Below, in pieces: positions 1-6,692 of a stretch of 12,942 nt of DNA. The stretch spans positions 1-12,942 of the forward strand of contig CAWEHT010000070.1 of assembly GCA_963808455.1 (NCBI GenBank), read 5' to 3'. A program made the translations under genes and the position numbers. The notes under the pieces are model-generated. The model searched no databases and was not told where the DNA came from. It worked only from the letters and a program-made list of their open reading frames with translations. Position 1 is the first letter of the stretch; every line of letters begins with the position of its first letter. This DNA comes from CAWEHT01 sp963808455. GTDB lineage: Bacteria > Chloroflexota > Anaerolineae > CG2-30-64-16.

Positions 1-183
1 CGCGAGTCCCGATGCGAAGCGCTCCGCAAGAAGATCGACGCAGCCTGCCGATGCCTGCCGCGGTGCGGGGCCCTCCTTCGGGCCTCACCATACGACGTCC
101 TGCCTTGTCCTCTCATGCCTGCATAGACAGACCTCCCCTCTCATGGTCTCGCCACGCACGGCGCCACCGGAGGTGCGGGCGTG
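1..183. other. sequence downstream of the sugar permease operon, no gene seen
   Basis: No convincing coding region is visible on either strand. On the minus strand, which continues the transport operon, the only ATG with a fair ribosome-binding site leads to a stop after three codons, and the next gives a proline- and arginine-rich stretch with no signal peptide. A secreted sugar-binding protein therefore does not start here, although one could lie further downstream. Weak GC-rich hairpins occur (for example GGGCC/GGCCC pairs near 79-96), but none has a T tract, so I do not call a terminator. Confidence 0.5.
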
Positions 184-1299
184 TCACGACAGCGAGAATA
201 CCACCGCCCGCGACCAGAAAAAGAACCAGCCAAATGCGACCACGACGATCAGCGCCAGCAGGACGACCAGGACCGACCTGGCGTCCCAGCCCGTGCGCCG
301 GTCCTTGATTCTCTGAGGCACATTGGGCAGCAGGACGGAGATAATCAGCAGGGCCCCGATCGCGATGTTTTGTACCTGTTCCTGGATATTCAGCAGCCCC
401 ATGCCGAAACGCATGAGGCCGATGAGCAGCAAAGACAGGATCGCCCCGATCATGGTGCCCTTCCCGCCGTTGATATCCACGCCCCCCAGCACCGCAGCCG
501 TGATGACAGCCAGTTCCAACCCCGTGCCGATATCGGGGCGCGTGCTGCCGAAGCGGGCAGCCAGCACAAGCCCGGCCAGGGCCGACATCGTGCCGGAAAG
601 CAAAAAAGCGATGACCTTGACGCGTGCCACCCGGATGCCCGAGTAGACCACCGCGTCCTGGTTGTTTCCGATCGCGTACAGGTAGCGGCCGAAGGCCGTT
701 CTGTGCAGCACCAACCCGAAGATCAATGCCATCACCAGAAAAAGGGCCATCGAGAAGGGAACAGGCGTGCCGGGCAGCGTCCCCTGCCCAATATAGGTGA
801 ATGAAGATGGATAGCCGGTCGCGGCCTGATCGCCCAGCATGACATAGGCCAGGCCTCTGTAGAAGGCATAAGTGCCCAGCGTGATCACCAGGGCAGGCAC
901 CTTCAAGCGGGCGATCAGGTAGCCGCTGAAAAGGCCCGCGCCGGCGCCCAGGATCAGGGCGGCCCCGGCGGCCAGCCAGATGTCGAGGCCGTTGTTGAAC
1001 AACAGGCCCATGAATGACGCCGTCATGCCCAGCGTCGAGGCCACGGCCAGGTCCACATTCCCCGTGACGATGATCAAGACCATCGGCAGCATCATCAGCC
1101 CTATTTCCATGAAGTCGGATGATGCGCGGAACAGGTTCTGAACGTTAAGAAAGTACGGTGAGAGCGTGGCGTTCAGCAGAGACACGCCCAGGATCAAAAG
1201 CACGAGGAACCATTCCCACCGCAGCAAGCGCGGCAGCAACGGCTTGCGGACGGGCGCCAGGCTGATCGAGGCCGGCATGGCCTTGTCGGAGGCTGTCAT
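184..1299 (-). CDS. sugar ABC transporter permease, RbsC/RhaQ type, with extra C-terminal membrane helix
   Basis: Inner-membrane permease of a CUT2-class (ribose/rhamnose/AI-2-type) sugar importer, 371 aa, expected to form the pore with the permease encoded just upstream. The family motif appears as GNVDLAVASTLG at residues 80-91 (usually G-G-I-D-L-S-V-G-S), and the cytoplasmic loop that contacts the ATPase reads GRYLYAIGNN (204-213) followed by SGIRVARVK. About nine hydrophobic segments are visible. The start at 1299 is chosen because its ATG overlaps the upstream stop (ATGA) and is preceded by GGAGGG at good spacing; the frame stays open further upstream but only across the neighbouring gene. 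The odd part is the tail: family members usually end soon after residue 330, whereas here a further hydrophobic helix follows at about 341-365 (SVLVVLLALIVVVAFGWFFF). The class is certain; the substrate is not readable from the sequence. Confidence 0.92.
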   Translation of the reverse strand: MTASDKAMPASISLAPVRKPLLPRLLRWEWFLVLLILGVSLLNATLSPYFLNVQNLFRASSDFMEIGLMMLPMVLIIVTGNVDLAVASTLGMTASFMGLLFNNGLDIWLAAGAALILGAGAGLFSGYLIARLKVPALVITLGTYAFYRGLAYVMLGDQAATGYPSSFTYIGQGTLPGTPVPFSMALFLVMALIFGLVLHRTAFGRYLYAIGNNQDAVVYSGIRVARVKVIAFLLSGTMSALAGLVLAARFGSTRPDIGTGLELAVITAAVLGGVDINGGKGTMIGAILSLLLIGLMRFGMGLLNIQEQVQNIAIGALLIISVLLPNVPQRIKDRRTGWDARSVLVVLLALIVVVAFGWFFFWSRAVVFSLS

Positions 1300-2309
1300 C
1301 GCGCAACCCTCCGGAAGGAAAGGCGCCTGGCTCGCTGCTGAAACGTCGAGTCCGAGATCACGGCCAGCAGGATCAAGAAGCCCTGCACCGCCAGCTGCCA
1401 GAACGGCGAGATGCCCGACACGGTCAGGCCGTTCTGGATGACGGCCAGCAGGAGCGCCCCCAGCAGTATCCCAGGCACCGTGCCGCTGCCCCCGAGCATG
1501 CTCACCCCGCCGATTACCGCCGCGGCGACGGTTTGCAGCTCGAAGCCCAGCGCGGTGTTCGTTTGCGCGGCCTCGTAGCGTGAGGCCCACATGACACCGG
1601 CGAACCCGCACACCAGGCCGCAGATGACATAGACCATGAAGGTGATCTGCCCCGTGCGGATGCCGGCAATCTTGGCAGCTTCGGGATTGCTGCCCAACGC
1701 ATAGATATCGCGTCCCGCATGCGTGTGATTGAGGAAGATATAAGCCATGATCGCGATGGCCAGGGCGAAGACCACGAGGTTAGGCAGGCCCAGCCATTCG
1801 CCCTTGGCCAGCTGCTTGAAGTCAACGGGCAGCTGATAGGCGTTGATCCAGGAGCCGTTGCTGTAAAGGAAGACCAGCCCGCGATAGACGCTCAGCGTGC
1901 CGAGGGTTGCAATGATCGGCGGCACCCCGCCGGCGGTGATGATGACCCCGTTCAGGCTGCCCAGGACACCACCCAACGCTATGCCCAGCAACACGGTCAG
2001 GATGATGGGTGTCGCCGGATAGGCCCGAATGACGAATGCGACCATCATGGCCGTCAGCCCCAACATCGATGCCACCGAAAGGTCGATGCCCCGGGTGATG
2101 ATGATCGTGCCCTGGGCCAACGCGATCACCGCCAGCATTGCCGCGTCCAGCAATACCAGCTTGAAGCTCTCGAACGTCAGAAAGCTCGGGCTGCGCAGCC
2201 CCGTGGCCAGGATCAGCAGAAAGACGAAGACGGCCAGCACGATCTCGCGCGAGCGTGCGGCCTGGATGAGCAGCCCCGCCCCGGCGGTCCCTTTCCGATC
2301 AGAGGCCAT
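1296..2309 (-). CDS. sugar ABC transporter permease, RbsC/RhaP type
   Basis: Second inner-membrane permease of the same CUT2-class importer, 337 aa, the usual family length. It shows the motif RGIDLSVASMLGLTA (73-87) and the ATPase-contact loop GRDIYALGSNPEAAKIAGI (199-217), with eight to ten membrane segments. An in-frame ATG at 2330 is possible, but I chose 2309 because GGAG lies about 7 bases before it and the resulting 11-bp overlap with the ATPase stop is typical of translational coupling. The two permeases differ in sequence, as in rhamnose (RhaP/RhaQ) and autoinducer-2 (LsrC/LsrD) systems, rather than forming a homodimer as in the ribose system. With the regulator class, this makes a rhamnose-like or other deoxysugar/pentose substrate plausible, but that is inference. 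Confidence 0.92.
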   Translation of the reverse strand: MASDRKGTAGAGLLIQAARSREIVLAVFVFLLILATGLRSPSFLTFESFKLVLLDAAMLAVIALAQGTIIITRGIDLSVASMLGLTAMMVAFVIRAYPATPIILTVLLGIALGGVLGSLNGVIITAGGVPPIIATLGTLSVYRGLVFLYSNGSWINAYQLPVDFKQLAKGEWLGLPNLVVFALAIAIMAYIFLNHTHAGRDIYALGSNPEAAKIAGIRTGQITFMVYVICGLVCGFAGVMWASRYEAAQTNTALGFELQTVAAAVIGGVSMLGGSGTVPGILLGALLLAVIQNGLTVSGISPFWQLAVQGFLILLAVISDSTFQQRARRLSFRRVAR

Positions 2310-3814
2310 CTGCTCGCTCCATCGGGGCAACCTGCGTGGCCGCCATCATGATCCTTTCCTGCGTGGCCTCGCTGCGATCGAACGTCGCGGTGACCCGGCC
2401 TTCATGCATTACGAGGATCCGGTCGCTCATCCCCAGCACCTCCGGCAGTTCCGAAGAGATCATCAGGATCGCGATCCCCTGGGCGGCCAGCTCGCTCATC
2501 AGGCTGTGTACGGCCGCCTTGGTCCCGATGTCGATGCCGCGGGTCGGTTCATCCAGGATCAGGATGCGCGGGGCGGTCGCCAGCCATTTGGCAAGCACTA
2601 CTTTCTGCTGGTTGCCGCCCGAGAGCTCGCGTACCTTTTGCCATACAGAAACGGCCTTGACCTCCAGCCGCGTGGCGGCGTCGAAGGCAGCCAGTTGGGC
2701 GCCCTGGCTGGCCAGCCACCCCCGGCGGGCGAAGCGCGAGAGGATGGGCAGCGTGATGTTGTCGGTGACGGTCATCGGCAACACCAGGCCGTGATGCTGC
2801 CGGTCCTCCGGAACCAACGCCAGTCCGCATTCCATGGCCTGGCGCGGGCTGGTGATCTGCACGCGCCGCCCCCCGATCTCGATGGTTCCCCCATCGGCGG
2901 GCGCGATGCCGAACAGGGCCTGGCTGACTTCGGTCCGGCCTGCGCCGATCAACCCGGCCAAACCGAGGATCTCGCCCTTGCGCAGGTCGAAGGAGACGCC
3001 CTCGAAGACCCCGCGGCGCGCCAGGTCGCGCACGCGCAGCACCAGGTCGCCTGCCGCGACCTGCTGTTTCGGGAACAGGTCGTCGATGGTCCGGCCGACC
3101 ATCATACGAATCAGCTCGTCTTGCCTGGCCTCGGCCACGAGGCGTGTGCCGACGTAGGCACCGTCTCGCAGCACCGTGACCCGGTCGGCGATCTCGAAGA
3201 GCTCCTCGATGCGGTGTGAGATGAAGAGAACAGCCGTGCCGTTGTCGCGCAGCCGCCGCACGATCTGGAATAGATCGTGCACCTCGCTCAACGTCAGGGC
3301 CGAAGTCGGCTCGTCCATGATCAAGATCTGCCGCGTTGACCGAGAGCGCGCGAGCGATCTCGACCGTCTGCTGCTGGGCGATGCTCAGGTACCGCGCCTT
3401 GGCCCTGGTGTCCAGGTTTACGCTGAGGGCCTGCAGCAGCCGCCCTGCCTCGCGGTGCATCCGGCGCCAGTTGACCAGCCCGCCGGGCAGCCTGGGGCGT
3501 CTCCCGGCATAGATGTTCTCGGCCACGTCGAGGTCCGGGAAAATGCTGAGCTCCTGGTAAATGGCCGATATGCCCAGATTCGTGGCTTCGCGCGGGCCGG
3601 CCAGCTGGATGCGTTGCCCATTGAGGGACATTTCGCCCCCGTCCGGCTGGTGCACGCCTGTGATGATCTTGACCAGCGTGGACTTGCCCGCCCCGTTTTC
3701 CCCCAGCAAGGCGTGCACTTCGCCCGGGCATAGGTCGAATTGCACGCCGCGCAGCGCGTGGACCCCGGCAAAGCTCTTGGTGATGTTCGACATCTGCAAG
3801 ATGGGCCCACTCAT
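2299..3814 (-). CDS. sugar ABC transporter ATP-binding protein, RbsA/RhaT type, one frameshift
   Basis: Cytoplasmic ATPase with two nucleotide-binding domains (NBDs) that powers the sugar importer; about 504 aa after repair, the normal length for RbsA/MglA/RhaT proteins. NBD1 has a good Walker A (GENGAGKST, residues 38-46), a degenerate signature LSIAQQQ near 143-149 and Walker B ILIMDEPTS near 163-171. NBD2 has the family's altered Walker A (GLIGAGRT, about 287-294), signature LSGGNQQKVVLAKW (about 397) and Walker B LILDEPTRG (about 418). The reading frame changes once, at about 3328-3334 just before the NBD1 Walker B; one surplus base near 3331 would explain it, and the sequence on both sides is fully conserved. 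The ATG at 3814 has AGGTGG four bases upstream and lies 21 bp after the regulator stop, so the gene is in the same operon. The identification is secure. If the frameshift is real, the protein would be truncated and inactive. Confidence 0.9.
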
Positions 3815-3835
3815 ATGCCACCTGTCCTGATGCTT

Positions 3836-5530
3836 CTAGGCGTTCTGCGGCAGGCGTTGGGCTGCCCTGACGAAAGTATGCTCCACGTACACGGCGGGCG
3901 GCACGGGCTCGCCGCGCAGCATCCTCTGGGCCAGCGCGATCAGCTTCTCGCCGTAGCATTCCGGCCCGTAGGCCGTCGAACCGATGATGCGCGAGCCCGG
4001 GTCGCGCAGCGCCTCGCGCACCCGCCGGTCGGCGCCCTGCCCGACGATGACGACATCGGATTCCCGGCGCACGCGGCGGCGCCGCGTTCAAGGCGCCGAT
4101 GGCCGCGTCGTCGTTGAACGAGATTACCGCGACGTGGTGCCCCGGCGGCATCTGCCTGAGCGCGGAGAGAACCTGCTTCTCGCTCTGCTCGGCCGTGTTG
4201 GCGCAATCGAGCAGCAGCTGGCTGGCGGCCGGCACCTCGCCCACAATCGATGCCAGGCCATCCAGCTGGCCCTGGATGCGTGCCGCCGGCAAGGTGCCAG
4301 CCCTCGGTTCCACGAGGACGATGAGCCGGTCAACCTCACCGCCCCAGTGGGAGCTGATCCACTCGCCCAGTTCCACGCCGGCCATGTGCCCGGCGCGGTA
4401 GTTGTCCACGCCGAAATAGGTGGCGCCGATCATGGGAATGTCGACCGCGATCACCGGGATGCCCGCCTGCCGGTAACGGTCCATGATGCGGCTGCCGACC
4501 TGCTCGTCGATCTGATATTCGATCACCAGGTCGAGGCGATCCGCTGCGAACTTCTCCGCCACAGCGAGCGCCACATCGCCGCTGAGCTGGTTGTCGGCCA
4601 GCACCAGGTCAACATTGCCTGCGGCCTGGGCTGCCCGCTCGAGGCCGCGGCGCACGTCGACGGCGAACGGCTCAGCCTCGTCCAGGTTGGCGAACCCGAT
4701 GCGATAGTGCTTGGCCTCGGGGACTGACAGCGCATAATCCGTCACACTATCTTCGTCGCAGACGGTCAACCTGGGGCAGCTGCCCCGCAACCCCTCGATC
4801 CAGCTCCGTTGCAGGCTGCTATCGGTGAAGACATGGGCGATCTCGCCGGCTCGGGCGAAAGAAGCCAGGCTGGACTTGCCGAACTTCTTGGCGTCGATCA
4901 AGGCGATCACCGACCCGGCCGAAGCGATCATCTTTCTCTTGAGCTGCGCTTCGCGGACGTCACGTTCGGTCAGGCCGGCCTCGGGGCTGAAGCCATAGCA
5001 CGACACGAACGCGCTCTTGATGTGCAGGTCATTCAGGAAGCCCTCGCTGACCAGGTCCGTGACCGGGTTGCCGTCGGCGTTGAGCAGGCCGCCCAGCAGC
5101 ATCACCGAGTGCGAGGGGTTCTGAGCGAGCTTGCGGCCGACCTCGATGCCGTTCGTGACGATCGTGAGGTTGTGGCGCTCCTGGAGGAACTGGGCCATGC
5201 AGTAGACGGTGGTGCTGGCGTCGAGCGCCACGGTATCACCGTCTTCCACCAATTCCGCGGCCCAGCGGGCCATCTGCATCTTGGCCACGTCCCTGACCCG
5301 TAGCCGGGCCACGAAGGGCTCGCTGCGGCCTGGGTGCTCGTCGTTCGGGATGCCACCGCCCCTGACACGCCGGAGCCGCCCTTCCCTGGAGAGCGCGTTC
5401 AAGTCGTTGCGCACCGTGCCCTCGGTGACCTCCATGAGCGTCGCCAGCTCGGCGACGCGGATGCCGGGCGATCGCGCAGCACTGCCAGGAGCCGGTGGCG
5501 CCGCTCGAAAATGGTCAAGGGCTTGGTCAT
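3836..5530 (-). CDS. DeoR-family transcriptional regulator fused to a periplasmic-binding-protein-like sugar-binding domain, two frameshifts
   Basis: Predicted sugar-responsive repressor of its own operon, about 564 aa after joining three frame segments. Residues 1-60 are a DeoR winged helix-turn-helix with recognition region TEGTVRNDLNALSREG (36-51) and wing LRRVRGGG. Residues about 74-240 are the DeoR sensor (isomerase-like) domain, with DGDTVALDASTT, LTIVTNG, LGG and LIDAKKFGKSS. Residues about 276-560 are a RbsB/LacI-type sugar-binding domain (YRIGFANLD, FGVDNYRAGHMAGVELGEW, ISFNDDAAIGALNAA, VVIVGQGADR). Ordinary DeoR proteins are about 250 aa and lack this third domain. There is no signal peptide, so the binding domain should act in the cytoplasm. 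Frameshifts lie near 5464 (one missing G, splitting the HTH) and near 4070-4090 (one surplus base in a GCC repeat); they cancel in length. The start at 5530 follows from alignment of the HTH; its ribosome-binding site is weak. Confidence 0.85.
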
Positions 5531-5579
5531 GTTCACACCATCTGGCAGCCAGGAATTGAGGAATTTTGTCGATTACCAG

Positions 5580-5612
5580 CAAAACACAACATATCACGCG
5601 CGTTGTGTTTTG
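5580..5612. promoter_or_regulatory. candidate operator: perfect 11-bp inverted repeat with 11-bp spacer
   Basis: CAAAACACAAC at 5580-5590 is the exact reverse complement of GTTGTGTTTTG at 5602-5612. The arms are AT-rich in a GC-rich window and their centres lie 22 bp apart, about two helical turns, as expected for a dimeric repressor binding one face of the DNA. The repeat covers the space from the -35 box to about +1 of the regulator promoter, 50 bp upstream of the regulator start. The natural inference is autoregulation by the DeoR-type protein. A rho-independent terminator is unlikely because the spacer is long and no gene ends here. Confidence 0.72.
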
Positions 5613-5616
5613 TCAA
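5588..5616 (-). promoter_or_regulatory. sigma70-type promoter of the sugar operon
   Basis: On the minus strand, TTGACA (5616-5611, a full consensus match) is followed by 17 bp and TATGTT (5593-5588, four of six matches to TATAAT). Transcription would begin near 5581, giving a leader of about 50 bases before the regulator ATG at 5530. Both boxes overlap the ends of the inverted repeat at 5580-5612, so a protein bound there should block polymerase. No equally good promoter is visible for the divergent zinc-ribbon gene. Confidence 0.72.
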
Positions 5617-5744
5617 TATGTCCCGGAATTTAGACCCTATACAAAACGCGGGGGTCTGCCGATACAAGATATGGGCTGGTGTATGCAGGCGGGCAGCGCC
5701 GTCCCGTGTGGGCGCGGGCGTGCACCCGCATGAGAGGTTCCAGA

Positions 5745-6276
5745 ATGGCCATTGTGAGATGTGGTGAGTGCCACAATCTCATGAGCACATTGGACGCGAA
5801 CTGTCCTCACTGCGGGGCGGCTCGCCCTTCCGCGGTCGAACGACATCCTGGCCGGACAGGCTCGTCCGGCCGGCTCTCGGTCATCCGTCGGGGCGATCTG
5901 GGCCCAGATCAGGTCGGCCGTCTTCGCAAGCATCGGCACGGCGGTCCTGATCCTGGTGGCGCTCCTTTTGCATCGGACAGCGGCCCAACCGAAGACGGCT
6001 TTGCCCCAGGTGGATTACGTGTGGTGGCCCGGCGACCGGGCTATGTCCGTGGTATTGTACGGCGACCAGCATCAGGACGTGGCCCCCGACTTGCAGACTT
6101 TGCACAAATGGGAGGATGTTCACGATGTCTGCCTGGCGAATGCGGGCACGGCCGTGGAGGTCACCGGCAACGATCAGCTTACGTTCAGCAAGGTCCCGAT
6201 CATGGCGATGGCCGGCGACTGTGCAGGCTTCCGGGGCTGGGTTCCTGTGACGACGCTGCACGACGCCCCGCCGTAA
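5745..6276 (+). CDS. zinc-ribbon membrane protein with SH3-like C-terminal region, one frameshift
   Basis: Not recognised as a named family; about 176 aa after repair. The N-terminus is a clear treble-clef zinc ribbon with cysteines at residues 6, 9, 20 and 23 (CGEC and CPHCG). A low-complexity linker follows, then one membrane helix at about 56-78 (AVFASIGTAVLILVALLL). The C-terminal part has a GTAVEVTGND segment and ends in DCAGFRGWVPVTTL, reminiscent of bacterial SH3-like domains. The zinc ribbon would be cytoplasmic and the SH3-like part outside. The frame changes once between about 5824 and 5910, in the linker; the unbroken membrane-helix frame upstream of 5956 argues for a single protein. 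The ATG at 5745 has AGAGG seven bases upstream. It is transcribed away from the sugar operon, and nothing ties it functionally to either side. Confidence 0.62.
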
Positions 6277-6285
6277 CCGGCCGTG

Positions 6286-6310
6286 AGCCGGGCGGCCGAG
6301 CCGCCCGGCT
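6286..6310 (+). terminator. perfect 11-bp GC-rich hairpin after the zinc-ribbon gene
   Basis: AGCCGGGCGGC (6286-6296) and GCCGCCCGGCT (6300-6310) are exact reverse complements around a three-base loop CGA, starting 10 bp after the stop codon. Position and stability fit a transcription terminator or an mRNA 3' stabiliser. There is no T tract after it, so classic rho-independent termination is uncertain. Confidence 0.5.
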
Positions 6311-6418
6311 TAGGGGAAGCTGTGCCGGCCCAAAAGCGCCTGGAGCGGCCAGGACCTCCTGGGCACCGCTAACTTCGCGCTGACGCCAGCTGCAAGCTCG
6401 CGGCTGCGGAAAGATGAG

Positions 6419-6438
6419 GTCGAAGCACGGGGTTCGAC
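6419..6438. repeat. inverted repeat GTCGAA-N8-TTCGAC upstream of the kinase promoter
   Basis: GTCGAA (6419-6424) and TTCGAC (6433-6438) are exact reverse complements with an 8-bp spacer, 30 bp before a TTGACA box. The position suits an activator or repressor site, but 6-bp arms also occur by chance in GC-rich DNA. Confidence 0.3.
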
Positions 6439-6468
6439 GCGCCGCCGAAAACCCTGCCCATCCGGCAG

Positions 6469-6496
6469 TTGACATACTTTGGAATAGGACGATACT
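6469..6496 (+). promoter_or_regulatory. candidate sigma70 promoter for the hybrid kinase
   Basis: TTGACA at 6469-6474 (full consensus) is followed by 16 bp and GATACT at 6491-6496 (four of six matches); the surrounding stretch is AT-richer than the window. Transcription would start near 6503, about 190 bases before the chosen kinase start. Confidence 0.5.
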
Positions 6497-6692
6497 TAAT
6501 GCAACGGGCGGATGGCACGCTAGAGGTGCAGCGTGTCGCCTTCATCTTGCCTCACCGCGATCCCGAGCCCGCTTCAGCCTATCGGCGCGTCGACAACGCC
6601 TCGGCCTACACCTCCGAGGGCTTTAGGCTTTGCCTCGTTCTGCTGGTGCGAATACACGCAACGTGACATGCAGCAAGTCAGGGAGCGAAGTC

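Larger units (their letters stand above)
6311..6692 (+). other. intergenic region upstream of the hybrid kinase
   Basis: About 380 bp without a convincing gene. Short open frames here have no ribosome-binding site and no recognisable protein sequence. It holds an imperfect hairpin near 6389-6409 (CAGCTGC/GCGGCTG), a 6-bp inverted repeat at 6419-6438 and a promoter at 6469-6496. If that promoter drives the kinase, the leader is about 190 bases; I see no recognisable riboswitch in it. Confidence 0.5.

Noticed and set aside
79..96. GGGCC/GGCCC hairpin as operon terminator
   Set aside because: Only five base pairs, no T tract, and similar short pairings are common in this GC-rich DNA.
1300..1611. 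N-terminal extension of the second permease to 1611
   Set aside because: The extension lies inside the first permease gene and reads as arginine/glycine-rich filler. The ATGA overlap and ribosome-binding site fix the start at 1299.
2029..3219. Plus-strand open frame of nearly 400 codons opposite the permease/ATPase junction
   Set aside because: Antisense shadow of conserved ABC transporter genes; the translated product is low-complexity and matches nothing I recognise.
3321..4070. Continuation of the regulator frame through to 3321
   Set aside because: After about 4080 this frame becomes arginine- and alanine-rich nonsense, while the real sugar-binding domain continues in another frame to 3836 and the ATPase starts at 3814.
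5610..5643. Forward promoter for the zinc-ribbon gene (TTGTCA with TATACA)
   Set aside because: The boxes are 22 bp apart, too far for a sigma70 promoter, and no better pair was found.
6469..6666. Small open frame beginning at TTG in the kinase leader
   Set aside because: The TTG is part of the TTGACA promoter box, there is no ribosome-binding site, and the peptide has no recognisable features.
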